DNA of 64,000 nt from Alloprevotella tannerae ATCC 51259 (GCF_000159995.1 NZ_GG700643.1:401291-465290), one strand, 5' to 3'; positions 7,671 through 18,439 are shown, numbered from the stretch's first letter. Notes: a model not told the origin generated them from the letters alone. Numbers and translations: made by a program.

Positions 7671-9233
7671 ATGGCAAAGAAAAAAGACGAAAAGGACGTG
7701 CTGGTGGTCCGTGACGAGAAGACGGGCGAGATCAGCGTGGTAGCCGGGCTGAACGCGGACGGCACACCCAAGCGCACCCCTGCGAAAGCAGAGAACGCAC
7801 AGAGTTTCCTGCAATTCGACCGACACGGCGACGTGCTGGACAACTTCTTCAAGAACTTCTTCCGGCAGTGCAAGGAACCCAGCCGCTTCGGTTTTTACCG
7901 CATCGCGGCAGACCAAACCGAAAATCTCTTGGAGGTGATGAAGCAACTGCTGAAAGACCCCGAAGCGAACAAGGAGCTACTCGCCCCTCACAAGGTGGAC
8001 ACTTCCGACTATGAGAAGAAGGTGCAGGAGGAACAGGCAACCGAAAAACAAGAACCTCAAAAACAGGAAAGCATGGAACAGCAGAAAGAACAGCAACAGG
8101 ACAATTCTGAACAGGCGCAGGGCAAGCGTGGCTACCAGCCCATCGACGAGGGTAAAATCAACTGGCAGGAACTGGAGGACAGATGGGGCGTGAAGCGCGA
8201 CGACCTTGAAAAGTCCGGCGACCTTACGAAGATGCTCCACTACGGCAAGTCCGACTTGGTGAAGGTCAAGCCCACCTTCGGCGGTGAATCATTCGAGCTG
8301 GACGCCCGCCTTTCCTTCAAGAAGGACGGCGAGGGGAATGTAAGCCTCGTGCCGCACTTCATCCGCAAGGAGCAGAAACTGGATGAATACAAGGAACACA
8401 AATTCTCCGACGACGACCGGAAGAACCTGCGCGAAATGGGCAACCTCGGCAGGGTCGTGGACATCGTGGACAGGGAAACGGGCGAAATCATCCCCTCCTA
8501 CATCAGCATCGACCGCAAGACGAATGAAATCACGGACATCCCGGCAAACAGGGTACGCATCCCGGAGCGCATCGGCAAGACGGAAATCACCAAACAGGAG
8601 CAGGATATGCTCCGCGCCGGACTGCCCGTGCGCGACAAGCTCATCGAGCGCAACGACGGCAGGAAGTTCGTCACCACTCTGCAAGTGAACGTGGAGCAGC
8701 GCGGCGTGGAGTTCGTGCCGGGAACCGGAAGGTCGCCCCGTACCGTACAGACGCAGGAAACCAAAGGCGACACGTCGAAAAGTCAGGCGCAAGGCGGGGA
8801 AAATGCCACACAGACCAAGAAGGAGCAACGCCGCAACACGTGGACGAACGAGGACGGCAGCATCCGCCCCATCAGCAAATGGAGCGACGTGAACTTCACC
8901 AAACAGCAGAAAGCCGACTATGTGGCGGGCAAAGCCGTGAAACTGGAGAACGTGACCGACAAGCAGGGCTTCCATGCCACGATGTATATCAAGTTCAACC
9001 CGGAGAAGGGTCGCCCGTACCGCTACGAAACAAATCCCGACATCGGGCAGCAGGTCGCCCCGTCCAACGAGAGCCGCACGCAGGTGGCGGTGAACAACGA
9101 GGGCAAGACCAACGAGGCGACAAAGAACCTGAAAGAGCCTTTGCAGAAAGGTCAGACCACTCCGAAGGACGCCCGCCAGCAACAGCAGCAGGACAAGCCG
9201 CAGAAGAAAACGGGCAAGGGCATGAAAGTATAG
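7671..9233 (+). CDS. DUF3945/DUF4099 protein (CTnDOT orf3 homologue)
   Basis: A 520-aa cytoplasmic protein between xis2d and exc. Residues 20-105 match the DUF4099-type start, a Gln/Glu-rich linker lies near residues 120-150, and two DUF3945-like segments follow (near 155-250 with INWQELEDRWGV, and 250-350 with RIPERIGKTEITKQ). The last ~150 residues are low-complexity and basic, ending KKTGKGMKV. CTnDOT orf3 occupies this slot and is not required for excision there. The related domains often occur beside topoisomerases on Bacteroidota elements; the function is unknown. Confidence 0.82.
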   Translation: MAKKKDEKDVLVVRDEKTGEISVVAGLNADGTPKRTPAKAENAQSFLQFDRHGDVLDNFFKNFFRQCKEPSRFGFYRIAADQTENLLEVMKQLLKDPEANKELLAPHKVDTSDYEKKVQEEQATEKQEPQKQESMEQQKEQQQDNSEQAQGKRGYQPIDEGKINWQELEDRWGVKRDDLEKSGDLTKMLHYGKSDLVKVKPTFGGESFELDARLSFKKDGEGNVSLVPHFIRKEQKLDEYKEHKFSDDDRKNLREMGNLGRVVDIVDRETGEIIPSYISIDRKTNEITDIPANRVRIPERIGKTEITKQEQDMLRAGLPVRDKLIERNDGRKFVTTLQVNVEQRGVEFVPGTGRSPRTVQTQETKGDTSKSQAQGGENATQTKKEQRRNTWTNEDGSIRPISKWSDVNFTKQQKADYVAGKAVKLENVTDKQGFHATMYIKFNPEKGRPYRYETNPDIGQQVAPSNESRTQVAVNNEGKTNEATKNLKEPLQKGQTTPKDARQQQQQDKPQKKTGKGMKV

Positions 9234-9243
9234 ACCGATGTCC

Positions 9244-9275
9244 GCCACTGAATCCAAAATAAAATCCAAAGTATC
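9244..9275 (+). promoter_or_regulatory. leader motif before exc
   Basis: Degenerate double copy of the ICE leader motif (CCACTGAATCCAAA, then AAATCCAAAGTATC) 18 bp before the exc start. It is complementary to part of the short RNA predicted after exc. Confidence 0.4.
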
Positions 9276-9293
9276 AACAAAAAAGAAGAAGAC

Positions 9294-11384
9294 ATGAAGA
9301 TAATCATTGCAGAAAAGCCCTCCGTGGCACGTGAAATCGCCCGCATCGTGGGCGCGACAAAGAGAGAGGAAGGATATTTCGAGGGAGGCGGCTATGCCGT
9401 GACATGGGCATTCGGACACCTTGTCCAGCTCGCCATGCCCGATGGCTACGGCGTGCGCGGTTTCGTCCGTGACAACCTCCCGATTATCCCCGACACCTTC
9501 ACGCTCGTCCCCCGTCAGGTCAGGACGGAGAAAGGCTACAAGCCCGATAGCGGCGTGGTGTCGCAGATAAAAACAATCAAAAGGCTGTTCGGCACCAGCG
9601 ACCAAATCATCGTGGCAACCGATGCCGGACGCGAGGGTGAACTTATCTTCCGCTACCTCTACCACTACACGGGCAGTACCACTCCTTTCGTGCGCCTGTG
9701 GATAAGCTCGCTCACCGACAAGGCTATCCGCGAGGGATTGCGCAACCTCGAAGACGGCGGCAAGTATGACAACCTATACCTCGCCGCCAAAGCGCGAAGC
9801 GAATCCGACTGGCTCGTGGGCATCAACGGCACGCAGGCTCTCTCCATCGCCGCCGGACACGGCACATACTCCGTGGGGCGGGTGCAGACACCAACGTTGG
9901 CTATGGTATGTGAACGCTACTGGGAGAACCGCCGCTTCACGCCCGAAGCCTTCTGGCAACTCCATATCGCAACGGACGGTTGCGACGGCAAGGTCGTGAA
10001 ATTCTCATCCTCTGAAAAATGGAAGTCGAAAGAACCGGCAACGGAGCTATATAATAAGGTAAAGGCGGCAGGCTTCGCAACGGTAACGAAAGCCGAGCGC
10101 AAGGAGAAAACGGAGGATACCCCGTTGCTGTACGACCTGACCACGCTCCAGAAAGAAGCCAACGCCAAGCACGGCTTCACGGCGGAGCAGACGCTTGAAA
10201 TCGCACAGAAGCTCTACGAGAAGAAGCTGATAACCTATCCGAGAACGGGTAGCCGCTACATCCCCGAAGACGTGTTTGCCGAAATTCCCAAACTGCTCGC
10301 TTTCATCGGCACACAGCACGAATGGAAAGACAAGGTGCGGGCAAAAGCCATCCCGACACGCCGCAGCGTAGACGGCGGCAAGGTGACAGACCACCATGCC
10401 CTACTCGTCACGGGTGAGAAACCGCTCTTCCTCTCCAAAGAGGACAATACCATCTATCAGATGATTGCCGGGCGCATGGTCGAGGCATTCTCTGAAAAAT
10501 GCGTCAAGGACGTGACCGCTGTCATGGCGGAATGTGCCGGAGTGGAGTTTACCGTGAAAGGCAGCGTCATCAGGCAAGCCGGATGGCGTGCTGTCTATGG
10601 CGAGGAAAACAAGGAGGAAACCACCATTCCCGGCTGGCAGGAAGGCGACACGCTGACACTGAAAGCCTCTTCCATCACAGAAGGGAAGACCAAGCCCAAG
10701 CCGCTACATACCGAAGCCACCCTGCTCTCGGCAATGGAAACGGCGGGCAAGGAAATCGAGGATGACGCACTGCGGCAGGCGATGAAGGACTGCGGCATCG
10801 GTACTCCCGCCACACGCGCCTCCATCATCGAAACGCTCTTCAAGCGCGGTTACATGGAACGCTGCAAGAAATTGCTTGTCCCCACCGAAAAGGGGCTTGC
10901 ACTCAATTCCGTGGTGAAGACGATGCGCATCGCCGATGTCGCCATGACAGGCGAATGGGAGAAGGAACTGGCACGCATCGAGCGTGGGGAGCTGTCCGCC
11001 GATACCTTCCGCAAAAAGATAGAGGCGTACACGCGGGAGATTACCTCCGAACTGCTCTCATGCGACAAACTCTTCGGCAGCCGCGATTCCGGTTGCGCGT
11101 GTCCCAAGTGCGGCACGGGCAGGATGCGGTTCTACGGCAAGGTGGTACGCTGCGACAACACGGAGTGCGGGCTTCCCGTGTTCCGGCTGAAAGCGGGACG
11201 CACCCTGTCCGACGATGAAATCAAAGACCTGCTCACCGAAGGGCATACCCAGCTGCTCAAAGGCTTCAAGAGCAAACAGGGCAAGAGCTTCGATGCCGTC
11301 GTCGCCTTTGACGGGGAATATAACACGACGTTCGTGTTCCCGGAGGCTAAAAAGGGCAAGAAATTTTCAGGACGGAAGAAATAG
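9294..11384 (+). CDS. exc: Exc, type IA topoisomerase (topoisomerase III)
   Basis: DNA topoisomerase of 696 aa needed for CTnDOT excision in vivo. The Toprim domain starts at residue 1 (IIAEKPSVAREIARIVGA) with DAGREGELIFRYLY near residue 106. The catalytic Tyr is about residue 315 in ITYPRTGSRYI. A C-terminal zinc-ribbon-like segment near residues 600-630 has CPKCGTG and CDNTECG. Length and domain order fit TopB plus an added zinc domain. In CTnDOT the topoisomerase activity itself is dispensable for excision, so the protein also acts structurally and as an activator of tra. It ends the excision operon. Confidence 0.94.
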   Translation: MKIIIAEKPSVAREIARIVGATKREEGYFEGGGYAVTWAFGHLVQLAMPDGYGVRGFVRDNLPIIPDTFTLVPRQVRTEKGYKPDSGVVSQIKTIKRLFGTSDQIIVATDAGREGELIFRYLYHYTGSTTPFVRLWISSLTDKAIREGLRNLEDGGKYDNLYLAAKARSESDWLVGINGTQALSIAAGHGTYSVGRVQTPTLAMVCERYWENRRFTPEAFWQLHIATDGCDGKVVKFSSSEKWKSKEPATELYNKVKAAGFATVTKAERKEKTEDTPLLYDLTTLQKEANAKHGFTAEQTLEIAQKLYEKKLITYPRTGSRYIPEDVFAEIPKLLAFIGTQHEWKDKVRAKAIPTRRSVDGGKVTDHHALLVTGEKPLFLSKEDNTIYQMIAGRMVEAFSEKCVKDVTAVMAECAGVEFTVKGSVIRQAGWRAVYGEENKEETTIPGWQEGDTLTLKASSITEGKTKPKPLHTEATLLSAMETAGKEIEDDALRQAMKDCGIGTPATRASIIETLFKRGYMERCKKLLVPTEKGLALNSVVKTMRIADVAMTGEWEKELARIERGELSADTFRKKIEAYTREITSELLSCDKLFGSRDSGCACPKCGTGRMRFYGKVVRCDNTECGLPVFRLKAGRTLSDDEIKDLLTEGHTQLLKGFKSKQGKSFDAVVAFDGEYNTTFVFPEAKKGKKFSGRKK

Positions 11385-11395
11385 TATTAACTTTG
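11365..11395 (+). promoter_or_regulatory. promoter of the short RNA after exc
   Basis: TTTC at 11365-11368, a 19-bp spacer and TAACTTTG at 11388-11395 fit the Bacteroidota TTTG-N19-TAnnTTTG promoter. It overlaps the exc stop codon and predicts a start near 11402. Confidence 0.6.
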
Positions 11396-11401
11396 CCACT
11401 T

Positions 11402-11491
11402 GTTCAGAGTAATGAATTGTTCTTCGATACCGGATTACACTCATACTTTGGATTTAGTGGCGGCACTCGGAGGGATACCGAGTGCCTTTTT
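11402..11491 (+). ncRNA. rteR: short regulatory RNA after exc, probably RteR
   Basis: A promoter ending at 11395 and a strong terminator at 11462-11491 delimit an RNA of about 90 nt. CTnDOT encodes RteR, an RNA of about this size that inhibits conjugation and lowers tra expression; the name is inferred from size and element and needs alignment. The segment 11444-11460, TACTTTGGATTTAGTGG, is antisense to the leader motif CCACTAAA(A)TCCAAAGTA found before the DUF1896 gene, mobA, traI and traN and near traE. It also pairs with 11531-11548, so in read-through transcripts it could occlude the start of the next gene. Confidence 0.6.
11462..11491 (+). terminator. terminator of the post-exc RNA
   Basis: GGCACTCGG pairs perfectly with CCGAGTGCC around a 7-nt loop, followed by five T. 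Confidence 0.85.
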
Positions 11492-11530
11492 CTTCCTTTT
11501 TTCCAACCGATTATCCCGTTAAATATCAAT

Positions 11531-11551
11531 CCACTAAACTCCAAAGTAATG
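11531..11551 (+). promoter_or_regulatory. leader motif at the DUF1896 start
   Basis: CCACTAAACTCCAAAGTA lies directly before the ATG. It can form about 16 bp with 11444-11460 upstream (8 + 8 bp around a small mismatch). Confidence 0.55.
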
Positions 11552-12001
11552 AACAACAAGAAGAACAACGAAGGGCAGTCCGACTTTTCCTATTACGGTC
11601 TGTACCTGATGGACTACCTCCGCACGAACAAGTTTGAACAGGCTACCGACACCGCTTTCATACGGGAACGCGCCGATCGTGCCGCCGAAACGTATGAAAA
11701 GGCGCGGATTGAAGGCTATCCCACCGACGGTGCGCAGGAACTGGCGATGGAAACACTGCTGCGCGGGTTGCACTATTCCCGGTACGCCATGCTCCACGAA
11801 GTCGTGGAGAACGAGTTTGCCGACGAAGTGCCGGAAGAGAAACAAGAAGCCTTTATCCATAAACTCCTGCCGCTTGTCGGCAACGTGTTCTCCGTCTATG
11901 ACCTTTCGGACGACAACTTCGCCCTGTCTTCCGATTACGACCTGCTCTATACGGAGCTGACGGGGGCAACCGTCCTTTACATCGGGGAATATGGCGTTTA
12001 A
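11549..12001 (+). CDS. DUF1896 family protein
   Basis: A 150-aa acidic cytoplasmic protein starting [20 protein letters not shown]. The pattern [28 protein letters not shown] followed by Ala-rich helices is that of DUF1896, a family common on Bacteroidota conjugative elements. No catalytic motif is visible. The start is set by the leader motif just upstream; a longer frame to 11393 runs through the terminator of the short RNA. Its last 11 bases overlap the methylase-helicase gene, so the two are translationally coupled. Function unknown. Confidence 0.8.
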   Translation: MNNKKNNEGQSDFSYYGLYLMDYLRTNKFEQATDTAFIRERADRAAETYEKARIEGYPTDGAQELAMETLLRGLHYSRYAMLHEVVENEFADEVPEEKQEAFIHKLLPLVGNVFSVYDLSDDNFALSSDYDLLYTELTGATVLYIGEYGV

Positions 12002-15000
12002 CCGCAAACAGAAACTACGGGACAACATCGAGGCGATACGGACGGCATTCATCCTTGACAGGGAACAGAGAGCGGCGACAACCGAAGAGCGTGCCATACT
12101 TCAAAGGTACTGCGGTTTCGGCGGTCTGAAATGTATCCTGAACCCTGCCAAGGAACTGACGGATGCCGTCCGGTGGGCGAAATCCGACCTCGAACTGTTC
12201 GCCCCGACGGTGGAGCTGCACAGGCTCATCCGTGAGAACAGCAAGGACGAAACGGAATACAAGCGGTTTGTGGATTCGCTGAAAGCATCCGTGCTGACCG
12301 CTTTCTACACCCCAAAAGAGATAACTGACACCCTCGCGGACATGCTGGCGGATTACAGCGTCCGCCCCGCCCGTATGCTCGAACCGTCGGCAGGTGTAGG
12401 CGTGTTCGTGGATTCCGTGCTGCGGCACAGCCCCGATGCGGATGTGATGGCTTTCGAGAAGGATCTGCTCACGGGGACAATCCTACGGCATCTTTATCCC
12501 GACAAGAAAACGCGCACCTGCGGTTTTGAGAAAATCGAAAAACCGTTCAACAATTATTTCGACTTGGCGGTGTCCAACATCCCGTTCGGAGACATCGCCG
12601 TGTTCGACGCGGAGTTTGAAAAGAGTGGGTCCTTCGGCAGACGATCGGCACAGAAAGCCATCCACAACTATTTTTTCCTCAAAGGGCTGGATGCCGTGCG
12701 TGACGGCGGTATCGTGGCGTTCATCACTTCGCAAGGGGTATTGAACAGCACCAAGACCTCCGTGCGTAACGAGCTGTTCAGTCAGGCTGATCTGGTATCC
12801 GCGATACGCCTGCCCAACAACCTGTTCACGGACAACGCGGGCACGGAGGTGGGCAGTGACCTGATTGTCCTGCAAAAGAACCTCAGCAAGAAGGAAATGT
12901 CGCAGGACGAGCGGCTGATGACCGTGATACAGACGGACACGAAAACCGACCTGACCGACAACGCCTATTTCATCCACCACCCGGAACGCATCGTGCATAC
13001 GACGGCGAAACTTGACACAGACCCCTACGGGAAGCCCGCTATGATCTATCTGCACGAGGGCAAGACCGCAGGCATAGCCGGGGACTTGCGCCGTATGCTT
13101 GACGAGGATTTCCATTACAGGCTCGCCATGCGCCTGTATTCGGGAACAATCCGGCAGGCGGGAACGGAAGAAAAAATTGCCGTTCAAAATGAAGTAAAGC
13201 GTCCTGCCATAAAATTGGAAACGGCACCTCCGGCACAAGCGGTGGAAACTCCGACGGAGAAACAGCAACCCGCAGAGGAAAAGCCGGAGATAGAGCTGCG
13301 TCCGCGATATTCCGCCGGAGTGCAGCTCACGTTGCTCGACCTCTGGGGCATGACGGAAGAGGTCAGCCAACAACCGAAAACCGCCAAAAAGAAAAAGGCG
13401 GCGAAAAAGGAAAGCCCTGCAAGACGCGTTACGCCCAAGTCGCAGGTGCAGACCACACAGAATGTTACGGCTGTGCCGACGGCTACCACCCCTAAGACCA
13501 TCACGGAAAACAAGGAGGCGAAAGCGGAAAACACCGCCAAGCCTGCCGACCCGGACGACATCTATGCCACGCTGGACTGGGATACCAATCCTCCCATCAA
13601 CGGCTTCTATGAGATGATGATGGGTTTGACACCGGAGCGCAGGAAGGAACTTCGGGAGCTGGCAAGGCAGCATAACGAGAAACAAGTGGCGGCGGAAAAG
13701 ACGGAAGTGAATGCTGTGCCGGAAACTTCCCGTGAGCAGCCACGACAGGAGGAAACACAGCCGGAGGCAGTCACCGCACCTGCCGTTACAGATACCCCAT
13801 CGGAAGCGGTGGTAACTTCCCTTTTCCCCGACATCGAAGCGGAAAAGCCGAAGGAGGAAATCGTGGATCTTTCTCCGCGTGCCTACCACCGCACGCCGGA
13901 GATGCACCTGCGCGAAGGGTCGTTAGTGACAGATTGGGGACGTCATAACATCGGCTATCTGAAGGACATCACCCCATACGGGGCGACATTCCAGCCGCTT
14001 GACCTGAAAGGATACCAGAAGGAAAAGGCGTTGCTGTATGTGTCGCTGCGTGACGCCTACGAGCGGCTGTACCGCTATGAATCGAACCTGCACGAAGCAA
14101 ATGTCCAGTGGCGTGAGCATCTGAACACCTGTTACGATGAATTCGTCATGCGTTACGGTAACCTCAACGCCAAGCAGAACGTGAAACTGGTGATGATGGA
14201 CGCGGGTGGGCGTGATATCCTTTCGCTGGAACGGGCGGAGAACGGGAAGTTTGTCAAGGCGGACATCTTCGAGCGTCCCGTTTCCTTCTCGGTGGAGAAC
14301 CATGCCAACGTCGGCTCTCCCGAAGAAGCCCTGTCCGCGTCGCTCAACAAATATGGCACGGTTAATCTCGACTATATGCGGGAGATAACCGACAGCACGG
14401 CGGAGGAGTTGCTCACAGCCCTGCAAGGACGCATCTACTACAATCCGCTCGTGACCGGTTACGAAATCAAAGACCGTTTCATCGCCGGAAATGTCATAGA
14501 GAAAGCGGAACGCATAGAGGCATGGATGGGTGACAATCCCGAAAATGAGCGTATGCCGGAGGTGAAGCAGGCGTTGGAGGCTCTGAAAGATGCCGAGCCG
14601 CAGCGCATCGCCTTCGAGGATCTGGACTTCAATTTCGGGGAACGCTGGATTCCGACGGGTGTCTATGCCGCCTACATGAGCCGGCTGTTCGACACGGAGG
14701 TGAAAATCGCTTACTCCGCAAGCATGGACGAGTTCTCAGTGGCTTGCGGCTACCGCACCATGAAAATCACGGACGAGTTTCTGGTGAAGGGGTATTACCG
14801 GAACTATGACGGTATGCACCTTCTGAAACACGCCCTGCACAACACCTGCCCCGACATGATGAAGTCCATCGGCAAGGACGAGCATGGCAACGACATCAAG
14901 GTGCGCGACAGCGAGGGAATACAGCTCGCCAACGCCAAGATTGACGAGATACGAAACGGCTTCTCCGAATGGCTCGAAGAGCAGTCGCCACAGTTCAAGG

Positions 15001-17831
15001 AGCGGCTGACGACGATGTATAACCGCAAGTTCAACTGTTTCGTGCGCCCGAAGTATGACGGCTCGCACCAGACTTTCCCCGACCTCAATCTGAAAGGCTT
15101 GGCAAGCCGGGGCATCAGGAGCGTCTATCCCTCGCAGATGGATTGTGTCTGGATGCTGAAACAGAACGGCGGCGGGATCTGTGACCACGAGGTGGGAACC
15201 GGCAAGACGCTGATAATGTGCATCGCTGCACATGAGATGAAGCGTCTGAATCTGGCGCACAAGCCGATGATTATCGGGCTGAAAGCCAATGTCGCGGAGA
15301 TTGCCGCCACCTATCAGGCGGCATATCCCAACGCACGTATTCTGTACGCTTCGGAAAAGGACTTTTCGACCGCCAACCGCGTGCGTTTCTTCAACAATAT
15401 CAAGAACAACGACTACGATTGTGTCATCATGTCGCACGACCAGTTCGGCAAGATACCGCAGTCGCCGGAGTTGCAGCAGCGCATCCTGCAAGCGGAGCTT
15501 GACACGGTGGAGGAAAACCTCGAAGTGCTGCGCCGGCAGGGAAAGAACGTGTCGCGGGCGATGCTGAAAGGATTGGAGAAGCGCAAGCACAACCTTGAAG
15601 CGAAGCTGGAGAAGGTGGAACACGCCATAAAGTCACGCACGGACGACGTGGTGGATTTCAAGCAGATGGGCATCGACCACATCTTCATAGATGAGAGCCA
15701 CCAGTTCAAAAATCTGACTTTCAATACACGACACGACCGTGTGGCGGGGCTGGGAAACAGCGAGGGAAGCCAGAAGGCGTTGAACATGCTCTTTGCCATA
15801 CGCACCATACAGGAGCGCACGGGCAAAGATTTGGGAGCTACGTTCCTCTCCGGCACGACCATCAGCAACTCGCTGACTGAATTGTATCTGCTGTTCAAGT
15901 ACCTGCGCCCGAAGGAGCTGGAACGGCAGGATATCCGGTGTTTCGACGCTTGGGCGGCGATATTCGCCAAGAAGACGACGGATTTTGAGTTCAACGTGAC
16001 GAACAACGTGGTGCAGAAGGAGCGTTTCCGATACTTCATCAAAGTGCCGGAGCTTGCCGCCTTCTATAATGAGATTACGGACTACCGAACGGCGGAGGAT
16101 GTGGGCGTTGACCGCCCCACCAAGAACGAGATACTGCACCACATACCGCCAACGCCGGAACAGGAGGACTTCATACAGAAACTGATGCAGTTCGCAAAGA
16201 CTGGCGATGCCACCCTGTTAGGCAGGCTGCCGCTTTCGGAAACGGAGGAAAAGGCGAAGATGCTTATCGCCACGGACTATGCCCGCAAGATGGCACTCGA
16301 TATGCGTATGATAGACCCGAATTATGAAGACCACCCCGACAACAAGGCGAGTCACTGTGCCAAGATGATCGCGGAGTATTACCAAAAATACGACGCGCAG
16401 AAGGGAACGCAGTTCGTATTTTCGGATTTGGGTACATACCAGCCGGGCGACGGGTGGAACGTCTATTCGGAAATCAAGCGCAAGCTAACGGAGGATTACG
16501 GCATACCGCCAAGCGAGGTGCGTTTCATTCAGGAGTGCAAGACCGACAAGGCGCGGAAGGCGGTGATAGACGCCATGAATGCCGGGACGGTGCGTGTGCT
16601 GTTCGGCTCCACCTCCATGCTCGGCACGGGTGTGAATGCGCAGAAAAGGTGTGTGGCAATTCATCATCTCGATACGCCGTGGCGACCGTCCGATCTGCAA
16701 CAGCGTGACGGCCGCGGAGTTAGAGCCGGAAACGAAATTGCCAAGCATTTCGCCGGGAACAACGTGGACGTAATCATCTACGCGGTAGAGAAGTCACTGG
16801 ACAGCTACAAGTTCAACCTCCTGCATTGCAAGCAGACTTTCATCAGCCAGCTCAAAAGCGGAGCTATGGGGGCGCGTACCATCGATGAGGGGGCAATGGA
16901 CGAGAAATCGGGCATGAACTTCTCAGAGTACATGGCGTTGCTCTCCGGTAACACCGACCTTTTGGACAAGGCGAAACTTGAAAAGCGCATCGCATCGCTC
17001 GAAGGGGAACGCAAGTCGTTCAACAAGGGCAGGCGTGATTCGGAGTTCAAGTTAGAGTCGAAGACGGGCGAATTGCGCAACAACACGGCTTTCATAAATG
17101 CCATGACGGAGGACTGGAACCGCTTTCTTTCGGTGGCGCAGACCGACAGGGAGGGCAACCGCCTTAATATAATAAAGGTGGACGGTGTGAATTCCGCCGA
17201 TGAGAAGGTTATCGGAAAGCGTTTGCAGGAGATAGCGAAAAACGCCACTACGGGCGGGCTTTACACACAGGTCGGAGAACTTTACGGTTTTCCGATAAAG
17301 GTGGTGAGCGAGAGGATACTCAAAGAGGGATTGGAGTTTACCGACAACCGCTTCGTGGTAGAGGGGAACTACAAGTACACCTATAACAACGGACATCTGG
17401 CAATGGCTGACCCGTTGGCCGCCGCCCGCAATTTCCTCAACGCTTTGGAGCGCATCCCCTCCATCATCGACCAGTACAAGACTAAGAATGAAGTGCTGGA
17501 ACGTGAGATACCGCAGTTGCAGGAGATAGCGGGCAAGGTGTGGAAGAAGGAGGAAGAACTGAAACAGTTGAAGTCCGAACTTGCCGCACTTGACCGCAAG
17601 ATACAGCTGGAACTTGCGCCGCCAACGCCCGAAATCGCCGAAAATGAGAACGAGGGGCAGCAGGTCAAGTCCAAAGCGGAAGACGCGCAGAACAGGCAGG
17701 CGCAGTATCCCGAAGATACATCGCCGCAGATACGCAGTCCTGTGGATAGTATCGTTGACAACCATGTCATAATCGGGCATACGGGGCTGTATGCCAAGGA
17801 GGAAACCCGGTCCAAAGGATTGAAAATATAA
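11991..17831 (+). CDS. giant N6-adenine methylase / SNF2-type helicase fusion
   Basis: A 1946-aa protein common on CTnDOT-like elements. Residues ~120-290 form a Rossmann methyltransferase: motif I LEPSAGVG near 130 and motif IV SNIPFGD near 195 (in place of NPPF/Y). A low-complexity charged linker covers ~400-630. From ~1050 a superfamily 2 helicase follows, with EVGTGKT (Walker A, ~1066), FIDESHQ (Walker B, ~1233), SGTTISNS (~1285) and [10 protein letters not shown] (motif VI, ~1569). The C-terminal ~250 residues are coiled coil. It probably modifies and remodels element DNA, perhaps against restriction; that role is inferred. Confidence 0.88.
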   Translation: MAFNRKQKLRDNIEAIRTAFILDREQRAATTEERAILQRYCGFGGLKCILNPAKELTDAVRWAKSDLELFAPTVELHRLIRENSKDETEYKRFVDSLKASVLTAFYTPKEITDTLADMLADYSVRPARMLEPSAGVGVFVDSVLRHSPDADVMAFEKDLLTGTILRHLYPDKKTRTCGFEKIEKPFNNYFDLAVSNIPFGDIAVFDAEFEKSGSFGRRSAQKAIHNYFFLKGLDAVRDGGIVAFITSQGVLNSTKTSVRNELFSQADLVSAIRLPNNLFTDNAGTEVGSDLIVLQKNLSKKEMSQDERLMTVIQTDTKTDLTDNAYFIHHPERIVHTTAKLDTDPYGKPAMIYLHEGKTAGIAGDLRRMLDEDFHYRLAMRLYSGTIRQAGTEEKIAVQNEVKRPAIKLETAPPAQAVETPTEKQQPAEEKPEIELRPRYSAGVQLTLLDLWGMTEEVSQQPKTAKKKKAAKKESPARRVTPKSQVQTTQNVTAVPTATTPKTITENKEAKAENTAKPADPDDIYATLDWDTNPPINGFYEMMMGLTPERRKELRELARQHNEKQVAAEKTEVNAVPETSREQPRQEETQPEAVTAPAVTDTPSEAVVTSLFPDIEAEKPKEEIVDLSPRAYHRTPEMHLREGSLVTDWGRHNIGYLKDITPYGATFQPLDLKGYQKEKALLYVSLRDAYERLYRYESNLHEANVQWREHLNTCYDEFVMRYGNLNAKQNVKLVMMDAGGRDILSLERAENGKFVKADIFERPVSFSVENHANVGSPEEALSASLNKYGTVNLDYMREITDSTAEELLTALQGRIYYNPLVTGYEIKDRFIAGNVIEKAERIEAWMGDNPENERMPEVKQALEALKDAEPQRIAFEDLDFNFGERWIPTGVYAAYMSRLFDTEVKIAYSASMDEFSVACGYRTMKITDEFLVKGYYRNYDGMHLLKHALHNTCPDMMKSIGKDEHGNDIKVRDSEGIQLANAKIDEIRNGFSEWLEEQSPQFKERLTTMYNRKFNCFVRPKYDGSHQTFPDLNLKGLASRGIRSVYPSQMDCVWMLKQNGGGICDHEVGTGKTLIMCIAAHEMKRLNLAHKPMIIGLKANVAEIAATYQAAYPNARILYASEKDFSTANRVRFFNNIKNNDYDCVIMSHDQFGKIPQSPELQQRILQAELDTVEENLEVLRRQGKNVSRAMLKGLEKRKHNLEAKLEKVEHAIKSRTDDVVDFKQMGIDHIFIDESHQFKNLTFNTRHDRVAGLGNSEGSQKALNMLFAIRTIQERTGKDLGATFLSGTTISNSLTELYLLFKYLRPKELERQDIRCFDAWAAIFAKKTTDFEFNVTNNVVQKERFRYFIKVPELAAFYNEITDYRTAEDVGVDRPTKNEILHHIPPTPEQEDFIQKLMQFAKTGDATLLGRLPLSETEEKAKMLIATDYARKMALDMRMIDPNYEDHPDNKASHCAKMIAEYYQKYDAQKGTQFVFSDLGTYQPGDGWNVYSEIKRKLTEDYGIPPSEVRFIQECKTDKARKAVIDAMNAGTVRVLFGSTSMLGTGVNAQKRCVAIHHLDTPWRPSDLQQRDGRGVRAGNEIAKHFAGNNVDVIIYAVEKSLDSYKFNLLHCKQTFISQLKSGAMGARTIDEGAMDEKSGMNFSEYMALLSGNTDLLDKAKLEKRIASLEGERKSFNKGRRDSEFKLESKTGELRNNTAFINAMTEDWNRFLSVAQTDREGNRLNIIKVDGVNSADEKVIGKRLQEIAKNATTGGLYTQVGELYGFPIKVVSERILKEGLEFTDNRFVVEGNYKYTYNNGHLAMADPLAAARNFLNALERIPSIIDQYKTKNEVLEREIPQLQEIAGKVWKKEEELKQLKSELAALDRKIQLELAPPTPEIAENENEGQQVKSKAEDAQNRQAQYPEDTSPQIRSPVDSIVDNHVIIGHTGLYAKEETRSKGLKI

Positions 17832-17854
17832 CCTTAGGAATTTTATCTGAAGTA

Positions 17855-17958
17855 TTAATAAGGGCTATCCCAAAAGGTCTAAAAGTAAATTTTATCCTTT
17901 CTGCAAGTATCTGTAGGATGGCAACTGCATTTTTTTCTTTTTGGGCAGCCCTTATTAA
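17855..17958. repeat. 104-bp inverted-repeat element (MITE-like or terminator)
   Basis: The arm at 17855-17875 (TTAATAAGGGCTATCCCAAA) is nearly the inverse of 17939-17958 (TTTTGGGCAGCCCTTATTAA); the outer 12 bp match perfectly. The outer TTAA could be a target duplication. It follows the methylase-helicase stop by 23 bp, so it could also end that transcript as a long-loop hairpin. The interior has no coding capacity. Confidence 0.5.
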
Positions 17959-18322
17959 AATTTATTCTTATTTTAGGTTATATACATTCATGTCCATTTA
18001 TGTAAAAAATCCTGCTGACCTTGTTTATGTCTTGTCAGTCACCATTTGCAAAGCCATATTTGACCCTCAAAGAGGCTGAATTTGATAAGCAACTTGCTAC
18101 ATACTCATAATAAGGAGCTAAATAGAACACGAATGGGAAATACTCAAATGCCAAACTAAAGAAGATATTGGCCAAAATAAACGCTATACCGAGAGAGAAA
18201 CTTGATTTTTCAACTTCCTAAAACGGTGTTGTTCAAACATTTCTACTTATTTGTACTTACCAGTTGAACCTACGCTTCCCTAATAAAATGTCTATGGTAA
18301 AGAGTTAAAAAATCCTCCCACT

Positions 18323-18353
18323 TTTGTTAGATATATTTTTTTGTGTAATTTTG
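18323..18353 (+). promoter_or_regulatory. tetQ-rteA-rteB promoter
   Basis: TTTG at 18323-18326, exactly 19 bp, then TAATTTTG at 18346-18353 is a textbook Bacteroidota housekeeping promoter. The start would be near 18360. Confidence 0.8.
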
Positions 18354-18361
18354 TAATCGTT

Positions 18362-18373
18362 ATGCGGCAGTAA
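18362..18373 (+). CDS. tetQ leader peptide (Met-Arg-Gln)
   Basis: ATG CGG CAG TAA encodes three residues near the predicted 5' end of the tetQ mRNA. CTnDOT tetQ is known to be regulated by translational attenuation through a three-residue leader peptide, with tetracycline-stalled ribosomes freeing the tetQ start. Whether this is the same peptide cannot be confirmed here. The predicted transcript start is only a few bases upstream, so it may be translated with almost no 5' leader. Confidence 0.5.
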   Translation: MRQ

Positions 18374-18439
18374 TAATATACATATTAATACGAGTTAGTA
18401 ATCCTGTAGTTCTCACATGCTACGAGGAGGTATTAAAAG

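Larger units (their letters stand above)
17832..18439. other. 608-bp intergenic region before tetQ
   Basis: AT-rich DNA unlike the preceding tra-type DNA. It holds a 104-bp inverted-repeat element, a 27-codon open frame (18027-18110, product starting MSCQSPFAKPY, no family recognised), and the tetQ promoter and leader. The composition change marks the edge of the tetQ-rteA-rteB module. No other gene was seen. Confidence 0.7.

Noticed and set aside
8289-9665. 458-aa minus-strand frame across orf3 and exc
   Set aside because: It runs opposite to two recognised genes with shared codon structure; composition is that of a shadow frame.
12483-13907. 474-aa minus-strand frame inside the methylase-helicase gene
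   Set aside because: It is the antisense of well-conserved domains, is Arg/Leu/Phe-rich and matches no family.
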